Position numbers and translations under genes: made by a program. A stretch of 64,000 nt of DNA from Planktothricoides raciborskii GIHE-MW2 (GTDB lineage: Bacteria > Cyanobacteriota > Cyanobacteriia > Cyanobacteriales > Laspinemataceae), in the NCBI RefSeq assembly GCF_040564635.1, contig NZ_CP159837.1, forward strand, positions 2,545,001 to 2,609,000. The letters run 5' to 3'. Numbering within the stretch: the stretch's first letter is position 1; the number at the start of each line of letters is the position of its first letter. The notes beneath the pieces were generated by a model. The model was given only the letters and a program-made list of their open reading frames with translations. It was not told the DNA's origin and made no database searches. Below are positions 8,575 through 17,407 of this stretch, one piece after another.

Positions 8575-8684
8575 TGAAGCTCCTCATCGATACTCATATA
8601 TTTCTATGGTTTATCAACGATAGCCCCAATCTTAGCCAGAATGCCATTGATTTGTTGGAATCTGATAATGAATACCCGTGCTGA
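8574..8684 (+). pseudogene. VapC-type PIN-domain toxin, truncated after 36 codons
   Basis: GTG at 8574 opens LLIDTHIFLWFINDSPNLS, the classic first strand of a PIN-domain ribonuclease with its first catalytic Asp, then NAIDLLESDNE and a premature TGA at 8682-8684. Full VapC proteins have about 120-140 residues and three more acidic residues, all absent here. The next gene's end lies 10 bases further, so the 3' part is deleted rather than frameshifted. Together with the broken antitoxin this is a dead toxin-antitoxin locus. Confidence 0.65.
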
Positions 8685-8694
8685 GGAAATTTAT

Positions 8695-9525
8695 TTAGCC
8701 CAAAAGACCCTTGAGTAAAAGTTTTTGCCAAATCGGTGCTAATGCTGCTTTGAACACAATATCCGCCACCACAAATCCGAAACCAAGCAACAAAAATCTT
8801 TGAGGAAACTGATGGTTTGGGACTTGTTTTTTCAGCAGACTAATTAGGTTTAAACCCCCAACAGTGAGGGCAACTCCAGTGTAGAGATACCCAATGACTC
8901 GCAACATAGACCAAATTGGCCAAGCGATCGCCCCTGAAAGCCAAGGATTCACACTCAGTTGGATCAATTGGGCCACATAAAAATTCATATAATTCAGTTG
9001 GTAAGTCCCCAAAATCAACGCCCCACTTCCACAGGTAATCAGAGACAAAATACAAAAAACCAGGTAGCTTCGCAAGTGAGTTGGTAAAAACAAACGCAGC
9101 GAACCTTCTGCCCCGGTTCCTGTCCGAATCCAATGCAACATTTCTGCGGTGGAGGAAGTGCCACTAAGAACCACTTGAGCCGCTTTTTCTGGGGCGAAAG
9201 TAGTGGCAACGGCAACCGCGACACTTTGACACAGAGCCCAAAACAACATCCAACCGATCGCGCTTCGATGGCGATCGCGCTGGACATAAAATAGCAAAAT
9301 CGGATAAGAAACTGCCGCACCCAAAATTGGCATTAACCAAGGATTTCCCCATCCAAAACCGGCGATCGTGCTTAAGACTGTACCTACCGCTAGAAAAGCC
9401 GCTGTCAAAGCTGGGGTTTTGAGTGGATTGGGAAATCGAAAATGTTTTCTTGAATTCACTGAATGCTGATTCATACTTAGGGTTTGAATTGCGATTGACT
9501 TGCACTTCAACCAATACTTGCCCAT
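8695..9525 (-). CDS. unknown multi-pass membrane protein (276 aa)
   Basis: A 276-residue hydrophobic protein with about six predicted transmembrane helices, for example TAAFLAVGTVLSTIAGFGW, AIGWMLFWALCQSVAVAVA, YLVFCILSLITCGSGALIL, YLYTGVALTVGGLNLISLL and FLLLGFGFVVADIVFKAAL. The start is uncertain: ATG 9525 gives a basic leader, and ATG 9474 (MNQHSVNSRK) is equally plausible. I recognise no transporter or enzyme motif. It is transcribed alone towards the toxin remnant. Confidence 0.6.
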   Translation of the reverse strand: MGKYWLKCKSIAIQTLSMNQHSVNSRKHFRFPNPLKTPALTAAFLAVGTVLSTIAGFGWGNPWLMPILGAAVSYPILLFYVQRDRHRSAIGWMLFWALCQSVAVAVATTFAPEKAAQVVLSGTSSTAEMLHWIRTGTGAEGSLRLFLPTHLRSYLVFCILSLITCGSGALILGTYQLNYMNFYVAQLIQLSVNPWLSGAIAWPIWSMLRVIGYLYTGVALTVGGLNLISLLKKQVPNHQFPQRFLLLGFGFVVADIVFKAALAPIWQKLLLKGLLG

Positions 9526-9647
9526 ATTTTTGCTTAGAATATGAGCGATCGCCTAGCTATCAACCAGTCCGTAAGAACTTGCCAGCCTAAAGCAGGGGTA
9601 AAATTATGCCCTGCTTTGCTATAATGCATCGAATAGTAAATTGTGAA

Positions 9648-10577
9648 TTAATTCGCTCTGGACATCCAGCCATTTATCGTAAATCGACTATCCGCAAAAG
9701 CTTTAGACTGACAGTTAACGGGCAACACTTCGTGCTCGTAACCACTAAAGAAAAACACAATACTATTGTTGCGGGGTTCAATGGTGGTAAATCCTTCCCC
9801 TCGCGTCCAATAATGGTTTTCAATTTTATTATTGTACATTCTTAATTCTCCCCCAGTAAATGATTTTGGTTCTCGATAAAAGTAATAGACATAGGTAAGC
9901 TGTCGAGTCGCCGTCGGCGGGGAACTATTGTCATCATGGATTTTATAAAATTCCCCATCATTACTGGCGGTTAATTGGCTATCGATTCGGGCAATATTAA
10001 AAGGAGATAAGCCTAACTTTGGCAAAACTTCTGGCAGCAATGCATGAATTCGATTCAGCAGTGGTTGCAGGACATTTGCATCGGGAGAATAAACTACTTT
10101 AGACTTGCGATAATCACTCAGATTATTGGTAGTGGTACTGCCGACAAATTGGGATTCAGTTGATATGGCATAAGTCAAAAGTTGCTGATGTTCTTCCCCA
10201 GACAAAAAGTTATCAAACTGGAGATATTGGGCGCCTAATGCATAAGTTGAGGGGATTTCCACGTTGTGAAAATGTTTTAAAATTAAACCCGTGCTATCTA
10301 ATTGCATCGGCGGAGAAGTGGCGATACTAACAATAGATTCACTGGGAATATACATGGCCGATCTCCCTTCATCTAGGGGAATTTTAAAGATGCGATTGGC
10401 GGGTTGATTTTGCGATCGCTTAATTAACGCATCAAATAGTTCACTCAACAGGGGATCGTTCGCGGAGTTGAGTGCCAAAGCACATTGATGCCCTCCAGCA
10501 AGACTCAACATTACATGAACTTTATCGATATCATTCGGTAAATTCGCTAAATTTGGCTCAGTCATAAGCTCAGTCAT
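9648..10577 (-). CDS. 2-oxoglutarate/Fe(II)-dependent oxygenase, prolyl 4-hydroxylase-like
   Basis: A 309-residue protein. The C-terminal 190 residues form a 2OG-Fe(II) dioxygenase fold: the iron ligands are H214-x-D216 (YKIHDDNSSP) and H282 (GYEHEVLPV), and R298 in SRFTINGWM would hold 2-oxoglutarate. LTYVYYFYREP..FTGGELRMYN is the conserved strand region of prolyl 4-hydroxylase-like enzymes. The family hydroxylates peptides or small molecules using O2 and 2-oxoglutarate; the substrate here is unknown. The N-terminal about 115 residues form a separate unrecognised domain. No signal peptide, so probably cytoplasmic. Monocistronic. Confidence 0.8.
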   Translation of the reverse strand: MTELMTEPNLANLPNDIDKVHVMLSLAGGHQCALALNSANDPLLSELFDALIKRSQNQPANRIFKIPLDEGRSAMYIPSESIVSIATSPPMQLDSTGLILKHFHNVEIPSTYALGAQYLQFDNFLSGEEHQQLLTYAISTESQFVGSTTTNNLSDYRKSKVVYSPDANVLQPLLNRIHALLPEVLPKLGLSPFNIARIDSQLTASNDGEFYKIHDDNSSPPTATRQLTYVYYFYREPKSFTGGELRMYNNKIENHYWTRGEGFTTIEPRNNSIVFFFSGYEHEVLPVNCQSKAFADSRFTINGWMSRAN

Positions 10578-10663
10578 AAAGTTAGATATCTGAAAATTTA
10601 AATTAATACTTTACCATCAGAGTAAAGCATAAAAAGAGGATATTTGGCAACGGACACTCTAGA

Positions 10664-11407
10664 TTATACCGGCATTAGTTCTTCCATAATCATTTGAATT
10701 TGCGCTGCATACATACCGTGAAGCTCTACTTCAGCTTCTCCCTGTGCTTGTAGTTTCTCCAAGTCTGGCACTAAAGCTTCAGCCACCTGTGCAATCTCAG
10801 GATTTTGCTTAAAGTGTTGCAACTCACGGAGAATTGATAGCAAATCGTTTAATTCCGCTTGGGTCAAAAAATAAGGCTGGCTCTCCGGTTGGGGAATAAT
10901 TTTGTCTAAGCTTTTTTGTTCTTCGGCAGTCAAAGAATTCAAGATAGCTTCAATTTGCAGCGCTTGGGCGGTTTTGATTAATATTTCTGGTTTTTCTTGC
11001 CCGGTGAGAGGTTGGAGTTGTTGAATCATAAATTGAATCAATTGACTTTGTTGAGGTCTTAAATTTAGGGCAATAATTCCTTCTAAAATTAACAAGATTT
11101 GTTTAATTTCTTGGTTCGTCAAAACAGCCACATCGATTTTTGGTTCACCGATCGCCAGATCGATCTGCTCCATTTCCGCCGCGGTCAGTGATTCTAAAAG
11201 CGTTCTTAACTCCTCATGGGTTTTGGCGGCAACTTGGACGGGGAATTTTTTAGACCCGATTAACCGAGTCAGTTGTTGAATCACCGTGTTAATCAGTTCA
11301 CTTTTTTGGGGTCTTAAACTTAACTTTTGAATCTGTTCGATTACTAACAATACTTGGTGAATATCTTCTAAACTGTAAGCTTGATTGGGGTTGGGTTGGA
11401 ATGCCAT
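10664..11407 (-). CDS. unknown protein with internal duplication (247 aa)
   Basis: A 247-residue, largely helical, acidic protein. Residues about 15-51 and 97-133 are clearly duplicated: IHQVLLVIEQIQKLSLRPQK against IKQILLILEGIIALNLRPQQ, each followed by a Q-rich helix (TVIQQLTRLIG and FMIQQLQPLTG). A third, more divergent unit (ELNDLLSILRELQHF) begins near 185. I do not recognise the family. It lacks cysteines, signal peptide and membrane helices, which suggests a cytoplasmic interaction protein. Confidence 0.65.
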   Translation of the reverse strand: MAFQPNPNQAYSLEDIHQVLLVIEQIQKLSLRPQKSELINTVIQQLTRLIGSKKFPVQVAAKTHEELRTLLESLTAAEMEQIDLAIGEPKIDVAVLTNQEIKQILLILEGIIALNLRPQQSQLIQFMIQQLQPLTGQEKPEILIKTAQALQIEAILNSLTAEEQKSLDKIIPQPESQPYFLTQAELNDLLSILRELQHFKQNPEIAQVAEALVPDLEKLQAQGEAEVELHGMYAAQIQMIMEELMPV

Positions 11408-12002
11408 ATAGAAAAAGTTTCCGATGATGATTATTTAAGCCATTATAAGCAATTTTCAGCCATGTTTTGACAAAACCAGGTTAAATTTACCCAAAATATT
11501 AAATAATTTTGTTGGTGAATAACCCGATAAATTACTCGGATTGTACGGCTTAATATTTCGCCATGACCGACTATTTTGACTGGAATAAGTTCCCAGTTAT
11601 CTGCCGAACAATCTTATTCATTGTAATTCATTGTAATTCATGGTAATTCATTGTACAGGGTTACTCACCGATAAACAACTAGGGCCTGGGGGTAAAAATC
11701 AGAGACACGGGATTCGCAAGTGAGTTTTTTGACTAGGGATTCTCTGTCTTCAGCTATCCACGATTACTGGTCAGAGATGAGTGACTTACCGGAAAATCAG
11801 CCGCAAACTAGCCGCAACCGACTGACTACTGATAGCTTTCTGCGGATGATTGTATTATGATTTGTGAGGTCAGGAATTTTTTGGCATCAGATTGACCCAG
11901 GGTCTGAAGGTTTCCCGTTGTGCGATCGCCACAAGCAAGCATTGAAATCCTAGGTATCATTGCCCATTCCTGAATTATCAATTTCAAAAAAATCATCCAG
12001 AT
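11408..12002. other. 595-base spacer without a supported gene
   Basis: A 10-bp unit (ATTCATTGTA, one copy ATTCATGGTA) is repeated four times at 11616-11655. Nothing else is clear. A reverse frame of 102 residues at 11826-12134 overlaps the J-protein start and has no recognisable feature, so it is not called. Divergent promoters for the flanking genes (10664 on minus, 12003 on plus) must lie here. Confidence 0.5.
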
Positions 12003-12704
12003 ATGACGACGAAACCGAATCCTTATGAAACCCTGGGGGTCAGTCGCAGCGCTACCCAACAAGAAATCAAAGCATCTTATCGCCAACTGGTGAAAAGATT
12101 TCACCCGGATAGTCACTGTGATACGGCGAATCACGAGGATATTATTAGAATTAATGCCGCTTATGAAATCTTAAAAGATCGACAACGCCGACAAGACTAC
12201 GATCAAGAAATTCATGGTTCAAAATACCGGGAAAATTCTCGGCAAGAGCGCACAGTTTATGCTCAAAATCAGTATCGGCAGCAAAAGCAAAACGAACGAG
12301 ATACTGATGCACATTTTCATCACTGGATTAAACAAGTTTATACCCCGGTTAATCAAATTATCCAGCAAATTTTATCAGCTTTGGATGATGAAATTGACCA
12401 GCTATCGGCGGATCCTTTTGATGATGAACTGATGGCAGACTTTCAAGCCTATTTAAATAGTTGTCGGCGGTTATTTAACCAGGCGCAAAAACATTTTCGC
12501 GCTATGCCCAACCCGAAAAATGTCGCGGCGATCGCCGCTAACCTTTACTATGCCCTAAATCAAGTCGGTGATGGCATTGAAGAGTTAGAATTTTTCACCC
12601 TTAACTATGATGAACACTACTTACATACTGGTCACGAGTTGATGAGAATTGCCGCTGATTTAAGCGACGACGCCCAAGAAGCAATTCGCCAACTCTTTCG
12701 CTAA
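12003..12704 (+). CDS. DnaJ (J-domain) co-chaperone-like protein
   Basis: A 233-residue protein with an N-terminal J domain (about 6-68): NPYETLGVSRSATQQEIKAS, the HPD motif at 34-36, and INAAYEILKDRQRRQDYDQE. J domains stimulate the ATPase of Hsp70/DnaK. The remainder is a helical, acidic C-terminal domain without the G/F region, zinc-finger or substrate-binding domain of classical DnaJ, so it is a type III (C) J-protein with a specialised client. Cytoplasmic; no partner gene next to it. Confidence 0.85.
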   Translation: MTTKPNPYETLGVSRSATQQEIKASYRQLVKRFHPDSHCDTANHEDIIRINAAYEILKDRQRRQDYDQEIHGSKYRENSRQERTVYAQNQYRQQKQNERDTDAHFHHWIKQVYTPVNQIIQQILSALDDEIDQLSADPFDDELMADFQAYLNSCRRLFNQAQKHFRAMPNPKNVAAIAANLYYALNQVGDGIEELEFFTLNYDEHYLHTGHELMRIAADLSDDAQEAIRQLFR

Positions 12705-12736
12705 CTTTTTGGATTAGCAAAATCTAGCAAAATGTA

Positions 12737-12828
12737 GCAAAATGTAGGGTGTGTTAGGCTGGCAAGTATTTTAAGACATAAACAATTAACTCCTATCCCA
12801 GCCTAGACGCACCACATTAGGGTGTGTT
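12737..12828. repeat. 92-bp repeat, copy 1 of 3
   Basis: Starts GCAAAATGTAGGGTGTGTTA and contains TAGGCTGG...CCAGCCTA arms, which can fold into a hairpin spanning about 55 bases; ends ACATTAGGGTGTGTT. Nearly identical to the next two copies, so this is a recent tandem amplification downstream of the J-protein gene. Confidence 0.8.
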
Positions 12829-12841
12829 CGCGGAAGTTTAA

Positions 12842-12933
12842 GCAAAATGTAGGGTGTGTTAGGCTGGCAAGTATTTTAAGACATAAACAATTAACTCCTA
12901 TCCCAGCCTAGACGCACCACATTAGGGTGTGTT
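12842..12933. repeat. 92-bp repeat, copy 2 of 3
   Basis: Identical to copy 1 over its visible length, with the same TAGGCTGG/CCAGCCTA arms. It is separated from copy 1 by 13 bases (CGCGGAAGTTTAA). Confidence 0.8.
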
Positions 12934-12944
12934 AGCAAAATGTA

Positions 12945-13024
12945 GCAAAATGTAGGGTGTGTTAGGCTGGCAAGTATTTTAAGATATAAACAATTAACTT
13001 CTATTCCAGCCTAGACGCACCACA
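12945..13024. repeat. 92-bp repeat, copy 3 of 3 (3' truncated)
   Basis: Matches the other copies with a few substitutions (AAGATATAAAC, CTTCTATTCCAG) and stops at GCACCACA, losing the final ATTAGGGTGTGTT. The arms remain able to pair. It is the most diverged copy, so probably the oldest. Confidence 0.75.
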
Positions 13025-13122
13025 GCTTCGCCCGTATGAAATGAGGATAATTTATGGGGATAAGTTATTGAATGATTATCCCGAAAACACCGAGGTAATC
13101 ATTCAATATTCAAGCGGAAAGA

Positions 13123-14040
13123 TTAAGCAACTTGAGCAATAATAGTTCGATGGCGGGGACTATTAATGGTAATCCGAGGGGCTTGGAAACCAGCGTCAAT
13201 AATTGCCTGGGAAATATCCAAGGTAAAATACTCATCCATATAAGGTTCCGTACTTTTGAGTAAGGTGAAAATATATGGCGGCATTTGGGCAAAAGCTGCG
13301 GATTTGGGATTCATATCCATAATCGCCAAATGTCCACCGGGACGCAATAACCGTCGGGCTTCTTGGAAAATTTGCCGACTAGGTTCTTGGGGCAGTTCAT
13401 GGAACATTAAACAAGCCGAAACTAAATCACAAGAATTTTCTGGTAAACCTGTGGATTCTGCCGCTGCATGAACCCATTTAATCGGAATATTTCGCTGTTG
13501 TGAACGATATTGCGCTACCGCAAGAAAATATTGGGATAAATCCACACCAGTGAGAGATGCTTCGGGATAAAGTTCTTGTAAGGCAAAGGCGCTCATACCC
13601 ACGGAACACCCCAAATCAACAATATCGCGGGGGGCTTGGGGTAATTGGGATTTGAGAATATCGTGGTAACTTTGGCGCAGTTTGGCATCACCGTTAATCC
13701 CCGCTTCTGGCCAAATTTTCGCATGAACTGCGATCGCGGCTACTTCCACCTCACTGGCAGCTTCCCAGCTTAAATTGCCGGTTTCATAAGCATGAAACGA
13801 ACAAACATAATAGTCGGGATAGACTAATTGGGGATTTTGTACTTGGGCCAATTCCGCGTCCCAGTTGCGGTTTCTCAGGGTTTCCGCTTCTTTACGCCAA
13901 GATACTCCCATTTTTTCGGCGCGATCGATCATCATTTGACGGGCTTGATGTTTGGCATAGTTCGCCAATGGTTTAATCGCGAGTAAGCCATTGACCAAGC
14001 GAGAAGCGAGTCCAGGATTTTGTGATACAGCAGTAGTCAT
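13123..14040 (-). CDS. class I SAM-dependent methyltransferase
   Basis: A 305-residue protein with a Rossmann methyltransferase core in its second half. Motif I is IVDLGCSVGMS (140-150), then GVDLSQYFLAVA with the acidic ribose-binding residue, LVSACLMFHELP (motif IV region) and LRRLLRPGGHLAIMDMNP-like motif VI. The N-terminal 130 residues contain YPDYYVCSFHAYETGNLSWE, a conserved extension in cyanobacterial homologues as I recall them. The substrate cannot be told from sequence; lipid or quinone methylation is possible. Monocistronic, convergent with the tripled 92-bp repeat. Confidence 0.8.
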   Translation of the reverse strand: MTTAVSQNPGLASRLVNGLLAIKPLANYAKHQARQMMIDRAEKMGVSWRKEAETLRNRNWDAELAQVQNPQLVYPDYYVCSFHAYETGNLSWEAASEVEVAAIAVHAKIWPEAGINGDAKLRQSYHDILKSQLPQAPRDIVDLGCSVGMSAFALQELYPEASLTGVDLSQYFLAVAQYRSQQRNIPIKWVHAAAESTGLPENSCDLVSACLMFHELPQEPSRQIFQEARRLLRPGGHLAIMDMNPKSAAFAQMPPYIFTLLKSTEPYMDEYFTLDISQAIIDAGFQAPRITINSPRHRTIIAQVA

Positions 14041-14391
14041 ATTTAGTATCGATCGGTGTTAGGTGATTAAGCTGTTTTTGATTGAAGTCAGTAGATAGTT
14101 TATCAGCTTATCTGCCCAGAGAGTTTTCACCACAGAGACACAGAGATCGCCGAGAAAATCCTCGTGTTCTTTGTGTCCTGGTGGTTTTAGCCGATGCTCC
14201 CAGTCACAGAAAATCACTTCTCCGTGAGCAAATGACAAAGGACAAATGACCAAAGACAATTGCTCTCAATTAATTTTCGCCTTTCTCCAAAAATGTTTAA
14301 TCTTAAATTAATCTATAATTTTTTTCAAAAAATCCCAAAATATTTTAAACTATTTAACTAACTTCAAACTCTGACTCAATTCAACACAACT
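14041..14391. other. 351-base spacer with a CACAGAGACACAGAG-type repeat
   Basis: TTTTCACCACAGAGACACAG near 14127 and TTCTTTGTGTCCTGGTGG near 14170 belong to the dispersed repeat family also found near 8.2 and 46.6 kb. Downstream to 14391 it is A/T-rich and should contain the rsmG promoter, but no convincing hexamers are visible. Confidence 0.5.
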
Positions 14392-15156
14392 ATGGCTAAA
14401 AACATCATCCAACAATCAGGTTTACCCAAATATATCCATCTCTGGCAAAGCACAATGAATTGGCAGCCTGATGAAGGTCATATATTAGAATTCCAAAGCT
14501 TTTATGACTTTATCCTGGAAGCCAACCAGCAGATGAATTTAACTAGAATTGTCGAACCTAAAGAGTTTTGGGAAAAACATTTGTGGGATTCTTTACGGGG
14601 AATCTCGCCCTTTTTACAAGGGGATTCCATCGCCACAGAAAATGAAATGCCGGTACAATTAATTGACATTGGTACAGGGGCAGGTTTTCCCGGTTTACCG
14701 ATCGCGATCGCCCGTCCCGATTGGCAAGTCACCTTATTTGATTCCACCAATAAAAAAATTATTTTTATTAATAGTGTCATTCACCGATTAGGCATGGAAA
14801 ATGCCAAAGCAATCACCGCTAGGGCTGAAGAACTGGGGCAAGAAGCGGAACACCGCTCACAATATCATGTCGCCGTCACCCGCGCCGTTGCTGAAGCCTC
14901 AGTTTGTGCCGAATATGCCCTACCACTATTAAAAATTGGCGGACTAGGAATTCTTTATCGAGGCAACTGGACTGATGCCGAAACAGACAGCCTAGAAATT
15001 GCTGTGAAAAAATTAGGTGGGGCAATTGATTTTATTGAAAAATTTGAAACCCCCTTTAGTAAAGCGATCCGTCATTGCATTTACTTACGGAAAATTGCCC
15101 CAACCCCAGAGGAATATCCCCGGACGGTGGGGCTTCCTTCTCATAAACCCCTGTAG
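14392..15156 (+). CDS. rsmG: 16S rRNA (guanine527-N7)-methyltransferase RsmG
   Basis: A 254-residue protein matching the RsmG/GidB family over its full length. QQMNLTRI (47-53) with the following helix, then the SAM-binding motif IDIGTGAGFPGLPIAI (91-106), LFDSTNKKIIFIN, and VTRAVAEASVCAEYALPLLK are family signatures. RsmG methylates N7 of G527 in the 530 loop of 16S rRNA in the 30S subunit; loss gives low-level streptomycin resistance in other bacteria (family knowledge). In many bacteria it lies in the gid/parAB locus near oriC, but here it stands alone. A G/C-rich repeat tract follows the stop. Confidence 0.93.
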   Translation: MAKNIIQQSGLPKYIHLWQSTMNWQPDEGHILEFQSFYDFILEANQQMNLTRIVEPKEFWEKHLWDSLRGISPFLQGDSIATENEMPVQLIDIGTGAGFPGLPIAIARPDWQVTLFDSTNKKIIFINSVIHRLGMENAKAITARAEELGQEAEHRSQYHVAVTRAVAEASVCAEYALPLLKIGGLGILYRGNWTDAETDSLEIAVKKLGGAIDFIEKFETPFSKAIRHCIYLRKIAPTPEEYPRTVGLPSHKPL

Positions 15157-15413
15157 GGAGCCGCCATCGTGCAGGGGGGCTTTCGGGGCAGAGGAGCCCG
15201 CCGTCGGCAGAGGGGCAGAGGGGAGAGTGAATAGTGAAAGGGAGGAAAGAGGATGCATAGGAAAGAGGATGCATAGGAAAGAGGAAGCATAGGAAAGATA
15301 TTCTCTCCTCTCTTTTCTCTCCTCTCTTTTCTCTCTTGGCCATTCGCCCCTACGACTTTTCACTCTCCCCCGCTCCCCCGCTCCCCCGCTCCCCCACTCC
15401 CCCGCCTCCCGGC
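15157..15413. repeat. low-complexity tracts between rsmG and the aldo/keto reductase
   Basis: Three tracts: GGAAAGAGGATGCATA-type units repeated at about 15241-15298, CTCTCCTCTCTTTT repeats at 15301-15335 that are roughly complementary to them, and a CTCCCCCG octamer repeated about five times at 15362-15405. Short frames through here encode only Ser/Arg/Leu-rich repeats and are not called. Confidence 0.65.
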
Positions 15414-16595
15414 TTAACTCTGGGATAAACGTTTCACTTCTTCTCCCCCCAGTAATTCATGGGTTTCTAGCAGAAGTGCGGGAATTTTATCCCGGTGAGG
15501 ACTGTTGGCTAAACATTGACTTAAATCTAATTTTTTGACTTTTTTGGCATTGGCACCGGGAAACCAATGGCCGCCATTTCCGAGCAGGTTATAACGCATT
15601 TGGCCATAAGAAATCATGTCATAAGCTAAGGCCAAATTTCTCAGCCATAAAATCACCGGAATATTAATATTTCCCGGAGTTTCTTCCGGTTTGGGCAGGC
15701 CAATTTCCCAGGTATTTAACCAGTCTTCTCCTAAACAGGCGATCGCCTCTTGTTTCAATCGTTCTAAAATTGGCGGTAAAACTTCCTGGGCTTTGTCTAA
15801 CCAGGGCAAAGTTTTCAAATGTTCATCAAAATCCGTCGGTTTTGTCGGCCCAATACTCAGGGTATGCACTTGAGGGTGACTGAGACAAAAGAGATTATTA
15901 AACACAATGGGACTCAAAGGAGCGCATAAGTCCACTAATTTTTGGGGTGGTTCATAGAGTTTTCCTCCTTTATCGGAAGGACTGATAATAAATACTCCCA
16001 TATCGTGTTTAGTTGCCGCCTCGATCGCTGGCCAATTCCCCTGATTAATATAATACCAATGGAGATTAACATAATCAAAACAGCCGGTTTCAATAGTTTT
16101 GACAATTACATCCGTAGGGCCATGAGTTGAAAACCCAATAAACCTAACTTTTCCCTGGGATTGCAACTTTCTGGCCACCTCTAAACATCCCCCAGGACGC
16201 ATCACCTGGCCTAACAATTCATGGGTATTAATTCCATGTAGTCCTAACAAATCCACATAATCAAGTTTCAGGTTTTTTAAAGAAGTCTCAAACTTTTTGC
16301 TAAATTCTTTGGGATCTTCCAAAGAAGTCACTTTGGTTTGGACAATCATTCTATCGCGAGTAAATTTGGGTAAAATTTGCCCCAGTTGAATTTCTGAAGT
16401 GCCATAAGCCCTCGCCGTTTCAATATGATTAATTCCCACTTCTAGAGATCGTTGAATTGTCGCTTCCACAATCTCCTGATTTTTTGCCGGAATCATCAAT
16501 TTTGGTACATCTTGCCAAGAATGTTGGTAGCGCATCCCTCCACAGGAAAACACTGGCATTTGCAACTCTGTGCGGCCAAACCGTCGGTATTCCAT
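15414..16595 (-). CDS. aldo/keto reductase family oxidoreductase
   Basis: From ATG 16595 (MEYRRFGRTELQ), 393 residues; an in-frame upstream start at 16625 adds ten residues that do not fit the family. The AKR barrel shows ETARAYG (59-65), QTKVTS with the catalytic Lys88, and LLGLHG with the catalytic His120; Tyr64 is present. The tetrad Asp of the usual DTAxxYG is Glu59 here, seen also in some homologues. GRMRYNLLGNGGHWFPG-like residues near the C-terminus form an extra domain beyond the barrel. Enzymes of this family reduce aldehydes or ketones with NADPH; the substrate is unknown. Cytoplasmic, monocistronic. Confidence 0.8.
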   Translation of the reverse strand: MEYRRFGRTELQMPVFSCGGMRYQHSWQDVPKLMIPAKNQEIVEATIQRSLEVGINHIETARAYGTSEIQLGQILPKFTRDRMIVQTKVTSLEDPKEFSKKFETSLKNLKLDYVDLLGLHGINTHELLGQVMRPGGCLEVARKLQSQGKVRFIGFSTHGPTDVIVKTIETGCFDYVNLHWYYINQGNWPAIEAATKHDMGVFIISPSDKGGKLYEPPQKLVDLCAPLSPIVFNNLFCLSHPQVHTLSIGPTKPTDFDEHLKTLPWLDKAQEVLPPILERLKQEAIACLGEDWLNTWEIGLPKPEETPGNINIPVILWLRNLALAYDMISYGQMRYNLLGNGGHWFPGANAKKVKKLDLSQCLANSPHRDKIPALLLETHELLGGEEVKRLSQS

Positions 16596-16916
16596 GATTA
16601 TTTCTGGATCAAACAAAATAAGCAACCAGGAAAATTATAGAACATTTTCAGGTAATTTGGTTATTTTTTTAGATTATTGATGGCTGATTAATTATTTGTT
16701 TCAACTAAACTAAGATTATTTAATTAATATTTTTGTTTAAATTAAAAAATGTCAATTTTTTAATTTTTAAATTTTTAGATGATTATTTAAGATAATTTAA
16801 ATATTATTTAATCAATAAATTTTTATGTTCATAAAAACTAGGCAATTTAGCCTAGTAATCTGAAATAAACATGATTCACTATGAAATCGAAGTTCAATCA
16901 ACTCCAATCAACTCAT
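16596..16916. other. A/T-rich spacer, 321 bases
   Basis: Very A/T-rich with long A and T runs and TTTAATTAATATT-type stretches. No open frame, no clear hairpin. It probably holds the promoter of the 16595 gene and the transcription end of the 17147 gene. Confidence 0.5.
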
Positions 16917-17147
16917 TTAGCCTTGAAAGCGTTCTACTAACAAAGTAATGCCTTGGCTGCCAACCACTGAAACAGCTTCATTGGGCAATAAAACGAATTC
17001 GCTTTTGGCACAATACAATTGAGCAGGCCAAGAACTGCCTTGGCAGGCAACTCGTCCCGGTTGATTGTCGGATATTTCTTGTTCTACCCAACCAACCACA
17101 GGTTCGGCAAATAGTTGCACTTTGTCAGGGCGAAATAAGTGACTCAT
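16917..17147 (-). CDS. NfeD-like small OB-fold protein
   Basis: From ATG 17147, 76 residues (MSHLFRPDKVQLFAEPVVGW). AGAGGA nine bases upstream is a good ribosome binding site, so I prefer this to the ATG at 17192. The pattern VGWVEQEI...GRVACQGSSWPAQL...LLPNEAVSVVGSQGITLLVE is that of the NfeD C-terminal beta-barrel, found as free-standing proteins in cyanobacteria. NfeD domains partner with flotillin/stomatin-like membrane proteins in bacteria (family knowledge), but none is adjacent. The function here is uncertain. Confidence 0.6.
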   Translation of the reverse strand: MSHLFRPDKVQLFAEPVVGWVEQEISDNQPGRVACQGSSWPAQLYCAKSEFVLLPNEAVSVVGSQGITLLVERFQG

Positions 17148-17407
17148 TACTTTTTCCTCTAATTGACGACTTACAATTTTTGAGATACCCATCCAGATGA
17201 CTAAATTTGGTGATTTTTTGTTACCTAAATTAGTTATCTAAAAAATATTAATCAGCATATTCACTAAGTCATCCGGATAAATTAAATGGTCAGATTGTAA
17301 ATTTTTGTGAAAAGACCAGGGGGTAATCACAGTTTTTCTGGCAGTTTTTCTGGGTTAGCAGGAAATTCACCGGCAGTGATTGTGGGTGTATCTTTATAGT
17401 ACGGTCT

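Noticed and set aside
15017-15363. several overlapping short frames on both strands
   Set aside because: They come from tandem GGAAAGAGGATGCA and CTCCCCCG tracts.
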